DNA of 49,221 nucleotides from Paenibacillus sp. YN15 (lineage in GTDB: Bacteria; Bacillota; Bacilli; Paenibacillales; NBRC-103111): the NCBI RefSeq assembly GCF_003285005.1, contig NZ_QMFA01000052.1, positions 1 to 49,221 on the forward strand, in the 5' to 3' direction. Made by a program: the position numbers and the translations under genes. The notes below the pieces were generated by a model. The model was not told the origin of the DNA. It ran no database searches and saw nothing but the letters and a program-made list of their open reading frames with translations. Every line of letters begins with the position of its first letter. Within the stretch, counting starts at the first letter, position 1. Below, piece after piece: positions 23,524 through 33,466 of the stretch.

Positions 23524-24456
23524 ATGGCCGAAACGGCGTTTAAAAAAATCGAAATGCCAGCTTGTGAGGCGGAGAAGCTCATCCGCCTTCACTTGGGGGA
23601 GGGCGCATCGGAATTGGAGCTGCTGACCGGCGGCAATCTCAGCACCGTCTATGCGTTTACCCATCAAAACCGGGGGTATGTAGCCAAGTTCAGCCCGCTG
23701 CCGGATGATTATAAGGTGGAAAAGCTGGTCTCCGGCTTTTTGGAGGGAAGGCATGTTCCATATCCGGCTTGTGTGGGGCAAAGCACCTATGGGGCTGCCC
23801 AGTATGTTATTCAGGAGCGGATGGGCGGCAAGCCCCTTGCTTCCTATTCGGCAGAGGAAAAAAGACGGCAATTCCCCCAATTGTTCCGTATTCTCTCCCA
23901 AATTCACAGCACGGATATATCCGGTACAAGGGGCTTCGGCTGGCTCACCGCTTCCGGAGATGGGGCCTACGGGTCCTGGGAGGACTATGTGGCCGCCATG
24001 TTCGGCGAGGAACAGGAACGGGGAAGCTTCTGGCATGACTGGATGAGACTGTTTAAGACCAGCTGCCTGGAAAAGGATGTGTTCGAGGAATGCTACAATC
24101 GCCTGCTGGCTTATCTTCCATATAACGCGCCGCACCGGCATTTGCTCCATGGGGATGTGCATGCCTGGAATCTGCTGTCCGACGGAACAGGGATTACGGG
24201 CATTGTGGACGGGAATTTCCTGTACGGGGACATATGGGTGGATGTGGTGAACCTGGACCGGCATTTGGCGCAAATGAATGTGGTGGAGGCTTACCTGAAC
24301 AGCCTCGGCGCAGCCGCCGATGAGATCCCGCATTTCCGGGAGCGGCTGAAGGGGGCCTACTACTTCAAGGGGGTGGATGCCCTCCGGTTCTACGCCAAAA
24401 TGGGCTACCGTCAGGCCTACGAGGGGACGCGGCAGTTTCTGCTGGGGTTGGATTAG
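23524..24456 (+). CDS. APH-type phosphotransferase (aminoglycoside kinase family)
   Basis: A 310-residue kinase-fold protein. Lys-55 (YVAKFSPL) is the probable ATP-contact lysine; HGDVHAWNLLSD (209-220) is the catalytic Brenner motif with Asp-211 and Asn-216, and IVDGNFLYGDIWVDVVNLD follows with the metal-binding Asp. The arrangement resembles hygromycin B kinases among the APH family, but many members phosphorylate other small molecules, so resistance is not proven. GGGAGG precedes the ATG. It is a single gene, divergent from the GT-C gene and ended by a strong stem-loop. Confidence 0.8.
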   Translation: MAETAFKKIEMPACEAEKLIRLHLGEGASELELLTGGNLSTVYAFTHQNRGYVAKFSPLPDDYKVEKLVSGFLEGRHVPYPACVGQSTYGAAQYVIQERMGGKPLASYSAEEKRRQFPQLFRILSQIHSTDISGTRGFGWLTASGDGAYGSWEDYVAAMFGEEQERGSFWHDWMRLFKTSCLEKDVFEECYNRLLAYLPYNAPHRHLLHGDVHAWNLLSDGTGITGIVDGNFLYGDIWVDVVNLDRHLAQMNVVEAYLNSLGAAADEIPHFRERLKGAYYFKGVDALRFYAKMGYRQAYEGTRQFLLGLD

Positions 24457-24461
24457 CGGCA

Positions 24462-24518
24462 AAAAGCTCTTTAGGGACTGTCTTCGGAGTGCTAAGACAA
24501 TCCCTAGAGAGCTTTCGC
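24462..24518 (-). terminator. Bidirectional terminator between APH and heparinase-like genes
   Basis: A long stem pairs AAAGCTCT, TAGGGA and TGTCTT on the left with AAGACA, TCCCTA and AGAGCTTT on the right (24463-24514), with small mismatches. On the minus strand it is followed by TTTTT, serving the heparinase-like gene; for the plus-strand kinase gene the tail is poor. Confidence 0.72.
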
Positions 24519-24537
24519 TTGGTAACACCGCCGAATG

Positions 24538-26397
24538 TTAAGCTAGCTGTTCAAAATGAAACGCGAAATGGAGCCTTCGCTCCAAATCGTCCGTCGCGCG
24601 CACCCTCATATCCAATGCATAGTACAGCTTTTCCTGGTTAAAATGGTTCAGGAACGGCAGCGGCTCCACAACCGGCTCCATCAGCGCTTCATCATAGCTC
24701 AATACAAGCTTGAATGCAGCGCTCACAAGCTCGACCCGGCCAGCTCCCGCAACCGTAGGCTGCACCCGGCAAATGAAGCGTTCGGTTAACGCAGCACCGG
24801 CTTGTTCCGAGAACACATATTGATCCTCCAGCTCCAGCCTGGGCAAACCGACGTTTTTTCGCCAAGTCCAGCTTCGCTGCAGCTTCAGCAGCCCCGGGAT
24901 ATTATAGGCATCCTGCAGTTCTACGACGAACCGGTCATAGTCGGCAGTAATATCGGCCTGTCGTACGGTGGCTTTATAAGCTGCCCCAGGCTGTTGGCTA
25001 ACTCCATCTATAATAGGGACAGAGTGCCCCAACGCACTGTTGCAAATAAAGGAATACCTCGTAGCGGGTGCGAAGTACGGCTTCGTATATAACCCGGCTC
25101 CCATATCAGCCAGGAACGTCTCCTCCCCGGCCAGGACGATGAAATGCCCGACATCGTTATGATTATGGGGCTCATCGTTGCAGCCGCCTTTGGCGGCAAA
25201 GCAGAACTTCCCTTCCGCCTTCTCCACCCGCGACACCATCCACTGCGCATCCGCCAGATAGATCGACTCCTCCTTCCAGCCTTCCCCCTGCGCCTTCGGC
25301 TCGTACCAAATCAATTGGCGAAACGCAGGCGCCCATCGGCCGCAATGATCGTAAACCAGCTTATCCTGAAACGTATATTCCGGAAGCTGGACTTCCGGAA
25401 ACCGCCGCGCCATTTCATGGGTCAGTCCGATGTACACATCAGCTTCCTCGGGCGAATCGGAAAAATTAACCACCTTGCGGCCGTGAAGGAAGCAGTTCTG
25501 CTGAAATAATGCTGCCTGCTTCACCTTGGGAACGGCGAGCAAATCTACCGCTCCATTGGTTCTCCGGCAGAGAAGCTCTGCGAAATACGTATAGAAGCCG
25601 AATCCATATCCCCAATACATATATCCTTCCAAGCAGGCTCCGTCTTCTCCATAACCTTCCAGGAACAAATTGACCGTCGGCAGCGCTTTGTCCAATACAA
25701 GAGCCAATTCCTGCTTATCCTCGATTAAGTAGATGGCCGCTGCGCCGATCGAACCGGCGCACACCGCCGCCCAGTTATTGCGCACATGCTCCCAGAAGAA
25801 ATCATTCACCAGAAAAGGCGCAAAAACGCGGCGGTACACTTCTCTGTATACACGATCGCGTATGGTCTCCGGCCAGCTATGCCCCGTCAGCATCATCACC
25901 TCAGCCAGTGCAAAAGCGGTCTCCGCAGCGAACAGATCAATCCCGATTCCCGGGTCCGGCGCATGCTGTTCATGCACGGAGTATCGAACCGTTCCGAATC
26001 CAGGCGGGGTGTCAAAATGGACCGGCACACACCAGGAAAATTCTCCGCAAATGGCCCATACCGTATCCAAAAGTCCGTCCAGGTAATCGGGGCGGTCAGG
26101 CAGCAGCCAGCTCAACAAACCAAATGTGGTTAGCCGTTGTCTCCTGGAGAAATACACGGGCTCATAGGTTTTGCGGTAGCCATCCTCCCAAACTCGGCGG
26201 AATAACGTCCAGGGCAATTCGGTAATAGGCTGGCCGAGAAATCGTTCTCCATCTGCAGCCAATCGTTCAAGAATCGGCTGGAATACAGGCTCCGACATAA
26301 TTCTACTTCGCACAGCTTCCCGATCTTCCCGAAAAAGCCAATTGCCGATTCCGGGGCTGCCGTCGGCCAGTTGCTCGTAAACGGAGGGGTGAATCAT
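24538..26397 (-). CDS. Heparinase II/III-like polysaccharide lyase family protein
   Basis: A 619-residue protein with an N-terminal (alpha/alpha) toroid (residues ~40-330; GYGEDGACLEGYMYWGYGFGF is typical) and a C-terminal beta domain. The conserved segment GGCNDEPHNHNDVGHFIVL (~residue 395) with the HNHND signature matches heparinase II/III-type lyases of uronic-acid polymers. No signal peptide, so it may cleave imported oligosaccharides. The start is ATG 26397 with GGAG close upstream. Its promoter shares a 41-bp element with the sugar-permease operon. The base composition reads slightly lower in G+C than neighbours. The substrate is not fixed; a non-lyase member of the superfamily is possible. 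Confidence 0.78.
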   Translation of the reverse strand: MIHPSVYEQLADGSPGIGNWLFREDREAVRSRIMSEPVFQPILERLAADGERFLGQPITELPWTLFRRVWEDGYRKTYEPVYFSRRQRLTTFGLLSWLLPDRPDYLDGLLDTVWAICGEFSWCVPVHFDTPPGFGTVRYSVHEQHAPDPGIGIDLFAAETAFALAEVMMLTGHSWPETIRDRVYREVYRRVFAPFLVNDFFWEHVRNNWAAVCAGSIGAAAIYLIEDKQELALVLDKALPTVNLFLEGYGEDGACLEGYMYWGYGFGFYTYFAELLCRRTNGAVDLLAVPKVKQAALFQQNCFLHGRKVVNFSDSPEEADVYIGLTHEMARRFPEVQLPEYTFQDKLVYDHCGRWAPAFRQLIWYEPKAQGEGWKEESIYLADAQWMVSRVEKAEGKFCFAAKGGCNDEPHNHNDVGHFIVLAGEETFLADMGAGLYTKPYFAPATRYSFICNSALGHSVPIIDGVSQQPGAAYKATVRQADITADYDRFVVELQDAYNIPGLLKLQRSWTWRKNVGLPRLELEDQYVFSEQAGAALTERFICRVQPTVAGAGRVELVSAAFKLVLSYDEALMEPVVEPLPFLNHFNQEKLYYALDMRVRATDDLERRLHFAFHFEQLA

Positions 26398-26453
26398 AGT
26401 CTCCAATGCCTCCCTTTTTGGTAAACTGCTAGAACTAACAGGATTCACCCTCA

Positions 26454-26518
26454 AGTATAGGCCAGCGGTTAGGATTCCTCTATCGGGGGACGTGACGCGA
26501 TTCTTGTTTTTATGACTG
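26454..26518 (-). promoter_or_regulatory. Promoter and shared activator element of the heparinase-like gene
   Basis: A -10 TATACT lies at 26454-26459 (minus strand). Exactly 18 bp upstream begins a 41-bp element (26478-26518) that is 31/41 identical to the one at 35462-35502. On the coding strand it reads CAGTCA, an A-rich middle, GTCACG, a C-run, and ATAGAG in the -35 place. ATAGAG is a poor -35, so an activator is expected; GTCA repeats 21 bp apart fit an AraC-type protein. Confidence 0.72.
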
Positions 26519-26544
26519 ACCGGCCGTTATAAATTCTTAAGTAA

Positions 26545-26581
26545 AGAAACCGCCAGGGCCGCTTGGGCTCTGACGGTTTCT
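26545..26581 (-). terminator. Stem-loop after the redoxin gene
   Basis: AGAAACCG (26545-26552) pairs with CGGTTTCT (26574-26581), with inner CAG/CTG and GCC/GGC pairs. On the minus strand it is followed by a loose T-rich tail. Confidence 0.6.
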
Positions 26582-26627
26582 ATGTGCGCGCTGAGCGGTT
26601 GCCGCCGGCGCTATGCAGGCGCTGCCA

Positions 26628-27218
26628 TCAGCTCCGCGGCACCAGATCGCAGGCGTCCGCCGGCATCCAGTGCTCGTCCTGCCCGTCCCACTTGACGTTG
26701 CAGCCAATGGGATTGGTCAGCGGCACGGAAAGCGGCTTGCCCGCCAGATGCTCCGACAGGGCGCGGTCCAGATCATTGACCGTGGCCTTCTCCGATTCCC
26801 GGGGATTATCCAGCCCCCGGCCGGAGTAGACCAGCTTCCGCTCCTGATCGAACACGTAGAAATGCGGCGTGCGCAAAGCGCCGTAAGCCTTGGCCACGGT
26901 TTGCTCCTTGTCGCGCAGATACGTCCAGGGGAACTTCTGCTCCTCCATCCGCTTGACCATGTGGTCGAAGGAATCATCGGGTTTGGTAACCTCGCTGTTG
27001 GCGTTGATGCCGACAAATGCGACACCCTGCTCCTTGTACTTCAGCGCCGTTTGACGGGTCACCTCATCGGAACCGACAACAAAGGGACAATGGTTGCAGG
27101 TGAAGAAAATGACGAGAACGGGTGCTCCGGCAAAGTCTTGCAGCGAATAGGTTTTTCCGTCTGTGGCCGGAAGGGAAAAATCCGGCGCCTGTTCGCCCAA
27201 TTGCAGCGTAAATGCCAT
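26628..27218 (-). CDS. Thioredoxin-fold redoxin (AhpC/TSA-like, CxxC)
   Basis: A 196-residue cytoplasmic redox protein. [19 protein letters not shown] opens the peroxiredoxin/TlpA-like domain; the active site is [10 protein letters not shown] with Cys-41 and Cys-44. [20 protein letters not shown] holds the cis-Pro strand, and the C-terminal extension ends in GCNVKW-type sequence common in this subgroup (often labelled thioredoxin family protein). AGGAGG precedes ATG 27218. It lies downstream of the GH36 gene on the same strand, 107 bases away. No membrane anchor or signal peptide. The partner is unknown. Confidence 0.87.
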   Translation of the reverse strand: MAFTLQLGEQAPDFSLPATDGKTYSLQDFAGAPVLVIFFTCNHCPFVVGSDEVTRQTALKYKEQGVAFVGINANSEVTKPDDSFDHMVKRMEEQKFPWTYLRDKEQTVAKAYGALRTPHFYVFDQERKLVYSGRGLDNPRESEKATVNDLDRALSEHLAGKPLSVPLTNPIGCNVKWDGQDEHWMPADACDLVPRS

Positions 27219-27325
27219 CGTATCGCCTCCTATGGTTAAATCGGGGCCATTCCGCACAATACAGGCAACGGCCCACCCTCTATATTGTAACGGAGGCGTA
27301 CCGCCCAAGACAATGCGAAGTGCCG

Positions 27326-29518
27326 TCAGCTCCACTCCGCCGCTATTTCAACCACCGCCTCCTGCTCAATTCCGGAGCAATCCACCTCAAACAAGCGGGC
27401 ATCCAGCCGGGTTACCGGCTTCTCTTCTCCGTTGACCAGCGCCAGCGAAGGGCAATTCTCCGTGTAAAAAGCAAATCGTCCCCCTTCCCGCAGCCGGACA
27501 TACTCCTTGCCCCCGCCGCTCCATTGCCCCATAATCCCATGGGGGGACACATACTTATTGACAAGCCCCAGAGGCGTCACCCTCTCTTCCACCGCAGCAA
27601 GCACGAACAGCTTGCATTGCCCCGGCTGAAGAATGAACGGAAGCTCCTCGCCCGGCTGCAGCAAGCGGCACTCTCCTGTAAAATGCTCATAGAGGATCAC
27701 ACGTTTGCCGTTCATTCCCGGAATGTCTCGGGCCGATACGGCCCCCTTTGCCGCCTTCGGGCCTTCCCCCAGATGGAACGCCGCGATAATGCCCGCCCTG
27801 CCGGCATAATTCCACAGCTTCAGCGGCATTGACCCGTCAAGCGGGTTCACAGTCAGGCAATCCGCAGTGGGCAGCGCCGGTTGCCGGCAGCGGATCAGCC
27901 GGCCGTCGCCGTAGACTAACGGCAGCAGCAGGGAAGGAGCGGTCCGTCCCGGAGGATCGCTGATATAGACCGGCCCGCCGCTTATAGAGCGGAGCACCGC
28001 ATGCTGGAGAGCATCGGGATGGACCGTCCAGAACATATCCCAATCGCCCCAATAGAAGGAGCCGTGAAAGTACGAATTATAGGCGTTCTGCAAAGCATGT
28101 TCTCTGAAGCCCCCCGGAACCTTGGGCATAAAATCGTCGCTGTTGCGGGAAACCGCCGACTGGGGTCTATGCCAGATATTTTCGGGAGCCATCCCCATGC
28201 AATTGATGATTGTCTTGTTGAAATGAAGCGCCGCGGAAGCCTCCAGCGCCTGATGAGCCGCAGAGGCGGCCGCTCCCACCGGACGCTGGTATTGCAGGAA
28301 ATTGCCGATGGCCGCCTGGCTGTCGGCTTTGACGAAATCGATGCCCTGGCGGCGGAGCCGTCCATGCCACTCGTTCCAGAAGCCGAAGCCCAGCGCCGGA
28401 TCGGGATAAGGAAGCAGACTGCCGTCTGTTGCGGTGTACAGATAGCTGCCCAGCGACGACGCCAAGGGGCTGGCCGGGTGGATTCCCTCCCAATATCCGG
28501 CAATCGTATGCCACACACCGATCCAGCGCATACCGTACTGCTCCTTAAGCGCCTGGACCGTACGGGCAAGACCGCCGGGAAATTTGCGGTTGTCGGCTTC
28601 CAACGACATCAGCTTGCCCTCCTGCACACAAGACCAGCCGTCGTCGATCATCACCCAGCGCACAGGCAGGCCCAACCGGTTGAACTCCTCGGCTTTGGCC
28701 AGAACGCCGGGCTCATCCACCTGCTGATAGAAGGCGTCCCAGGTGCACCAGCCCAAATAATCCAGCACCTCCGGATACGTCTTCCGCTCTCTGGGCAGCA
28801 CGGGATAAAGCAGCTCCTCCAGCGCGGCATCCATTGTCATATCCGCCAAGGCGTAAGGATCATCCCCGTATCCCAGAGCAAAAGCAAGGGCCATATTCCG
28901 CTGGTGGCCTCCCTGGTTCGACGACAAGCGGATGGAGAAGCCCTGGCCGTCCCCGCCGTTGCCCTGCAGATCGGTGCGGAAGACAGGACCGCAGACAGGA
29001 AGCAGGCGGCAATATGCCGCTCCCGCGCGCCAGAGCAGCGAGATGGTCCGGGGGGGCAGCTTCGCCGGGTCCGGATCAAAGTGGGGCCGGGTCCACCAGT
29101 CGTTATGCTGGTAGTTGGCCAGCAGGCCACCGGCATGCTCCAGCCGGTCCACTGTAACGGCAATGCTGTCCTTGGAGGCGAAGGACTTCCGGCTGACGAA
29201 AGAAGCGCCCCCGTGAAGCTGTCCATCCACAAAGCCCAGAACCATCCCTCCGCGGCATTTCAGCTTCACGCGGACGGATACTTGAGCAGGCTCCTCTTCA
29301 TCCCGGTATTCCAGCATGTATACCTGGGCGCCGCTCTCCCCGGCAGCCTCTTGCTCCTGCCCGCAGGAATGGAGAGAAAGCCTTTTGGCCTGCTCCCCCT
29401 CCAGAGTGACGGTAACGCCGATTCCCCTTAATACCGGCCGGGCCAATGCCTTCTGTGCATTCGTCCCCTCTGCCAGCACCAATAGAGCATCATCTTGATA
29501 AACGAACATGGCATCCAC
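27326..29518 (-). CDS. GH36-like alpha-galactosidase / raffinose-synthase family protein
   Basis: A 730-residue cytoplasmic glycosidase of the GH36 raffinose-synthase (Sip1-like) branch. The barrel shows [20 protein letters not shown], then [40 protein letters not shown] and the nucleophile strand [20 protein letters not shown] (Asp after KA). The acid/base is probably the Asp in [23 protein letters not shown] and [11 protein letters not shown] follow as in the family. In bacteria such proteins act as alpha-galactosidases rather than synthases. It lies downstream of NIF3-like and MFS genes in the sugar-uptake block, so release of galactose from imported oligosaccharide is likely. Confidence 0.85.
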   Translation of the reverse strand: MDAMFVYQDDALLVLAEGTNAQKALARPVLRGIGVTVTLEGEQAKRLSLHSCGQEQEAAGESGAQVYMLEYRDEEEPAQVSVRVKLKCRGGMVLGFVDGQLHGGASFVSRKSFASKDSIAVTVDRLEHAGGLLANYQHNDWWTRPHFDPDPAKLPPRTISLLWRAGAAYCRLLPVCGPVFRTDLQGNGGDGQGFSIRLSSNQGGHQRNMALAFALGYGDDPYALADMTMDAALEELLYPVLPRERKTYPEVLDYLGWCTWDAFYQQVDEPGVLAKAEEFNRLGLPVRWVMIDDGWSCVQEGKLMSLEADNRKFPGGLARTVQALKEQYGMRWIGVWHTIAGYWEGIHPASPLASSLGSYLYTATDGSLLPYPDPALGFGFWNEWHGRLRRQGIDFVKADSQAAIGNFLQYQRPVGAAASAAHQALEASAALHFNKTIINCMGMAPENIWHRPQSAVSRNSDDFMPKVPGGFREHALQNAYNSYFHGSFYWGDWDMFWTVHPDALQHAVLRSISGGPVYISDPPGRTAPSLLLPLVYGDGRLIRCRQPALPTADCLTVNPLDGSMPLKLWNYAGRAGIIAAFHLGEGPKAAKGAVSARDIPGMNGKRVILYEHFTGECRLLQPGEELPFILQPGQCKLFVLAAVEERVTPLGLVNKYVSPHGIMGQWSGGGKEYVRLREGGRFAFYTENCPSLALVNGEEKPVTRLDARLFEVDCSGIEQEAVVEIAAEWS

Positions 29519-29651
29519 TTCCTGACTGTTTATTCTGCTGGTTTGGCTGGTTTGGCGGAAGCTTTTCTTGACAATCCGAATGTTTGACTTACGCGCTTTA
29601 GCGTTGTAAAGAATTTAACCATTCTGATGCGATCAAAAAAATACATTAATG

Positions 29652-30938
29652 TTATATATTAGAATTTTCTGTCCGCAAATTATTCCTTTCTTCCTTCTCC
29701 GAGCCAGGAAGCCGGGTGTTCCTCCCCGCCCCCAGCCCGGCCCAAATGAATACCAGCACAAAGCCCGTCAGAACATAGAGAGGAGCATTCCAGCCCCCTG
29801 TCAGGTCATGGAGCCAGCCGAACAGCACCGGTCCCGTACAGGCCAGAAGATATCCGACGGATTGGGCCATGCCCGACATTTCCGCTGCTTGCCGGGCATC
29901 GGCTGTCCGCAGATTGAAAAACATCATGGACAGGCTGAAGGCAGCCGCTGCCGCACTGCCGACGAGCGCCCCTCCCAGGGCAAGCAGCGCCCCACGGTCC
30001 GTAAACAGGCAGGCGATTCCTGCCACTGTCATCACCGCGCTCACCATGACAAGAGCCCGTTGATCCTTCATCCTCACGGCAATCAAGGGGACAAAAAAAT
30101 TAAACGGCAACCCGCCAAACTGCATCAGGGATACCATCCATCCGGCGGTTTCCGCCCCTATTCCTCGTTCGGCGGCAATATGGGGAAGCCAGGCCATCAC
30201 AATGTAGAAGAAGAAGGATTGCAGCCCCAGATGCAGCGTCATTTGCCACGACAGCCGGAAGCGCCACAGGGACATGCGTCCGCCTGCCCGGTCCCCGGCT
30301 GCCGCCTGGGGAACCGGAGACGGCCAGGTTCTCATATAGAACAGCCAATACAAGGCAGTAATCAAGGCCACCACTCCCCATAGGGCAAGCGTCTTCTCCC
30401 AGCCCAGGCCCCATGTCCGGGCTATGGGCACGCTCATGGCCGAGGCCAAGGAGCCGATCAGGTTCATGGAGACGGTGTACATGCCTGTCATCACCCCAAG
30501 CCGTTGGGGAAAATAGCGGTTGATCAGGGCAGGAAGCAGCACGTTGCAGACGGCGATTCCCATGCCTGCCAATGCCGTTCCGGCCAGCAGCAGCCCGGAG
30601 CCCCGCCACGGACGAAGGAGCAGCCCGCAGGCCAGCAGGATCAGGGCGGCGAGAAGCACCCGCTCCATTCCATACCGGCCCGAAAGCCGGGACGACAGCA
30701 GCGAGAAGGCGGCGAAGGCCATAAGCGGCAGCGTGGTAATGGCGCCGGCCGCCGGATGAGACATCCCGAGCTTGTGGATGATCTCATCCAGAAGCGGACT
30801 GACGGAGGTCATGGGCGCCCGCAGATTAGCCGCAATAAGGATGACAGCGACAGTGAGAACAACGGCCCCGATTCCCGGAGCCGCTCTCAGCTGCTGTTGA
30901 TTTTGCCTCGCACAGGTTGTTAGACTTTCCGGTTTCAA
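29652..30938 (-). CDS. CynX/NimT-type MFS transporter
   Basis: A 428-residue, 12-helix major facilitator protein. AVILIAANLRAPMTSVSPLL in helix 1 and GAITTLPLMAFAAFSLLSSR are typical of the CynX/NimT (YycB-like) group, whose members move cyanate or 2-nitroimidazoles. A loop rich in Pro/Gly/Arg joins the halves (PSPVPQAAAGDRAGGRMS). The start is TTG 30938, with AAGGGTGAT upstream. It sits 44 bases after the NIF3-like gene and before GH36 on the same strand. Whether it exports something from the sugar pathway is unknown. Confidence 0.83.
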   Translation of the reverse strand: MKPESLTTCARQNQQQLRAAPGIGAVVLTVAVILIAANLRAPMTSVSPLLDEIIHKLGMSHPAAGAITTLPLMAFAAFSLLSSRLSGRYGMERVLLAALILLACGLLLRPWRGSGLLLAGTALAGMGIAVCNVLLPALINRYFPQRLGVMTGMYTVSMNLIGSLASAMSVPIARTWGLGWEKTLALWGVVALITALYWLFYMRTWPSPVPQAAAGDRAGGRMSLWRFRLSWQMTLHLGLQSFFFYIVMAWLPHIAAERGIGAETAGWMVSLMQFGGLPFNFFVPLIAVRMKDQRALVMVSAVMTVAGIACLFTDRGALLALGGALVGSAAAAAFSLSMMFFNLRTADARQAAEMSGMAQSVGYLLACTGPVLFGWLHDLTGGWNAPLYVLTGFVLVFIWAGLGAGRNTRLPGSEKEERNNLRTENSNI

Positions 30939-30982
30939 GCAGTGATCACCCTTGCTTCATCATAATGGACTCAAGCTAACCT

Positions 30983-31765
30983 CTACAGCCAGATGTCCAT
31001 GCTGCAGCCGGCAAAAAAGCGTACGCTTAAGGAAGGAAACAGAGGGGCAAGCCAATCGGCCCCCCGTCTCATTCCCGCCTCCTCGCTGGTTCGATGCCCC
31101 AGCAGCATCATGGACTTGGCCATCCCCATGGCAGCTGCATCCTGAATATATTCATCGGTTTCCCAGGAGTGGGTCTCGCCCACCAGCAGCAGGTCGGCCT
31201 GGTGCTCCCGCAGCTTCCCGATCTGCCGCTTTCCTCCCTCCATTCCAGGGCTCAGGCAGACAGTAGCGATCTGTTGGTCCGGCCTGCCATAATATTGAAT
31301 CCGGGCCAAACCCAGCTTTTGCTTCAATTCCGCCGCCAGCCGCTCTGCCGGGACAGGCGGAATCCGAATCACATGGGGATGCTTCGGGTCCGCATACTGC
31401 TGCCAGTCGAGAGCCTGCAGCAAGCCAGCCAATATACCGTCGGGGCGATAGTCATGCAGATAGTCGTGAAAACGGTAGATGGCCAGGTCGGATGTTTGGA
31501 TCAGCCGCAGCTTGTTCTCGAACACCCGGTCCCCGGCCAGCCAATCCGTCTCATCGTAATGGGAATAAAAGACGGGCTCATGAACAATCAATAGATCCGC
31601 ATTCCATGCTGCCGCCTGCTCAAGCGTGGCATAGGCGGGACTGAAGGCCACCGCAATCCTGCTTACCCGCTTGCCGGGGTCGCCCACAATCAAACGGTCT
31701 GTGGTCCGATCCCGCAATTGAACCGGTTGGAGCAGCTTGTCAATAATCTCTTGCACCGTAGTCAT
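30983..31765 (-). CDS. NIF3/DUF34-like dinuclear metal protein
   Basis: A 260-residue member of the Nif3-like (DUF34) family, hexameric proteins with a two-metal site. Probable ligands are the His of LLIVHEPVFYSHYD, His in RFHDYLHDYRPDG, and Glu/His in LLLVGETHSWETDEY. It is shorter and divergent from housekeeping YqfO-type proteins and lacks their inserted domain. AGGGG precedes ATG 31765; a longer reading from TTG 31837 lacks an SD. It begins 77 bases after the sugar-binding lipoprotein gene. Its place in a sugar operon suggests a metal-dependent hydrolase acting on a pathway intermediate, but no activity is established. Confidence 0.8.
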   Translation of the reverse strand: MTTVQEIIDKLLQPVQLRDRTTDRLIVGDPGKRVSRIAVAFSPAYATLEQAAAWNADLLIVHEPVFYSHYDETDWLAGDRVFENKLRLIQTSDLAIYRFHDYLHDYRPDGILAGLLQALDWQQYADPKHPHVIRIPPVPAERLAAELKQKLGLARIQYYGRPDQQIATVCLSPGMEGGKRQIGKLREHQADLLLVGETHSWETDEYIQDAAAMGMAKSMMLLGHRTSEEAGMRRGADWLAPLFPSLSVRFFAGCSMDIWL

Positions 31766-31842
31766 CGGCTTGCCCCTTTTCACAGGAGAGGCGGCGCCGT
31801 AAGCCGGCAGCCGCCCATCCTCCTGATTGTTCGCCAATTCTG

Positions 31843-33402
31843 TTATTTGTTATTGGCGGCAGCCCATTCAGTCAGCTGGGCCTGAACCTCCGCGTTAATC
31901 TTATCCATACCGGCCGCCTTAAGCTTCTCCACCATTTTGGGCAAATATTCTACGGGGTCAAGGGTGCCTGTGAGCAAGCCGGGATAAAATTCGGCAAGGG
32001 CGTTATTGTATGCGCTGATTTCGTTCTTAACCTTCTCGTTGTTGAAGATGAAGCCAAGCCCCTTGGCCTCGTCTGCATCCATATTGAACTTCTTGAACTT
32101 CTCCCACTTCTGCGGGTCCTCATTGGCCCACAGATAATCATTGAACTGGTTGCCGAACATATAGGGCGCGCCCAGGGAGTAGCCGGAGGTTTGCGCTGTC
32201 AGGCCTGCCGGGAAATCGATGACATTGTCTCCCTTTTTCACAAAATGCTTGCCCTCGATGCCGAACGCAATCATGTTCACCAAGGTTTTGTCGGTATAGA
32301 GCAGATTCAGGAACATCATAACCCGCTCAGGGTCCTTGGAGGTCCGGGAGATGGACAGCATGTTGCCCAGAGTGCTGCTGGTGGTAATCAGAGGCTTCGT
32401 CAGCTCCACCTGAACCCAGGGAAGACCGGTGGCCTGGGCTACCTCTGTATCCTTGCCCGGCTTCAGGGTATCTGCGAAGGCGAATACCTTGCCCGAGCGG
32501 TAGGTGCCGGCAAAATCGGACAGCGTCGCCGCATCCTTGTTGATATAACCGGCTTTGTACCATTTGTTGGCCAGCTTCAGAATGTCCATATAGCGGGGAT
32601 CATTGTACAGATCGATAACCTTCAGTTCCTTGGTGTTGCGGTCCATAGCTCCCAGATTCGTGGCGCTGGAGCCCGCCGAAACAAACATGCCCTCTTGGAT
32701 GGCGATGGAAATACCGTTGGATTTGCCGCTGAGGAAAGGAATCATGCCCGGTTCATTTTTCTTGATCACCTCGAAGAACGGCTCCATATCCTCCGGCTTC
32801 TTGACGGTGCTCAAGTCAAACTTGTACTTATCCACCAGATCCTTGCGCACCAGGAAGCCCTTGTTGGCGGCAAACTCCTTGTTGGTGGGCATTCCATAGG
32901 TCTTGCCGTTGTACTTGATACCGTTCAGCACCTTGGGGTCGATGATCTGTACAGCTTCCTTGGCATGTTTGGCCATCAGGTCGTCAATGGGGATAATGGA
33001 TTTGTTGTTGATTTTGCCGACCCAGTTGTCCCAGGAGGTAGTCCAGGTAATATCGAACACTTCGTTGGACGCGTATTTCAGATTCATCTTGTCTGCCCAG
33101 CTGCCCCAATCAATAACCTGCATGTCGAGGGTAACATTGATCTTATCCTTCAGGTACTTGCTGATCTCCTCGTTGACCAGCGCTTGCTCCTTCTGCGGGA
33201 CACCGGGCACAAACATCTTGATGGTATACGGCTCCAGCTTGGGTTGAGCCGGCTGTGCAGAGGCTGATGCAGCCGGGCTGGCGCTTGCCGCAGGAGAGCT
33301 TGCGCCTTCAGAGTTGGAATCAGACCCGCATGCCGAAAGCGCCAGGGCGGCGCCGACAGCAAGACCGAGTACGGCAGTTATCTTTCCGCAAGTCGATTTC
33401 AT
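31843..33402 (-). CDS. LplA-like sugar-binding lipoprotein
   Basis: A 519-residue ABC importer binding protein. The signal peptide ends in lipobox LSAC with Cys-25; a Ser/Ala/Pro linker (residues 26-55) leads to the binding domain (YTIKMFVPGVPQKEQALVNE and on). The final third looks like the DUF3502-type C-terminal domain of LplA-like proteins. Such proteins with LplB/YtcP permeases import oligosaccharides, often pectin- or uronate-derived, and borrow a shared ATPase (MsmX type); no ATPase gene is present here. It lies 64 bases after the second permease gene in the same operon. Confidence 0.9.
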   Translation of the reverse strand: MKSTCGKITAVLGLAVGAALALSACGSDSNSEGASSPAASASPAASASAQPAQPKLEPYTIKMFVPGVPQKEQALVNEEISKYLKDKINVTLDMQVIDWGSWADKMNLKYASNEVFDITWTTSWDNWVGKINNKSIIPIDDLMAKHAKEAVQIIDPKVLNGIKYNGKTYGMPTNKEFAANKGFLVRKDLVDKYKFDLSTVKKPEDMEPFFEVIKKNEPGMIPFLSGKSNGISIAIQEGMFVSAGSSATNLGAMDRNTKELKVIDLYNDPRYMDILKLANKWYKAGYINKDAATLSDFAGTYRSGKVFAFADTLKPGKDTEVAQATGLPWVQVELTKPLITTSSTLGNMLSISRTSKDPERVMMFLNLLYTDKTLVNMIAFGIEGKHFVKKGDNVIDFPAGLTAQTSGYSLGAPYMFGNQFNDYLWANEDPQKWEKFKKFNMDADEAKGLGFIFNNEKVKNEISAYNNALAEFYPGLLTGTLDPVEYLPKMVEKLKAAGMDKINAEVQAQLTEWAAANNK

Positions 33403-33466
33403 GGATGAACCCCTCCAGAAATAATATTCATTCTATATGCTTGAACCGGCTTAAACCGGATGAAGC

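Noticed and set aside
32191-33267. Forward ORF of 358 codons
   Set aside because: Antisense to the sugar-binding lipoprotein gene, whose signal peptide, lipobox and domain are clear.
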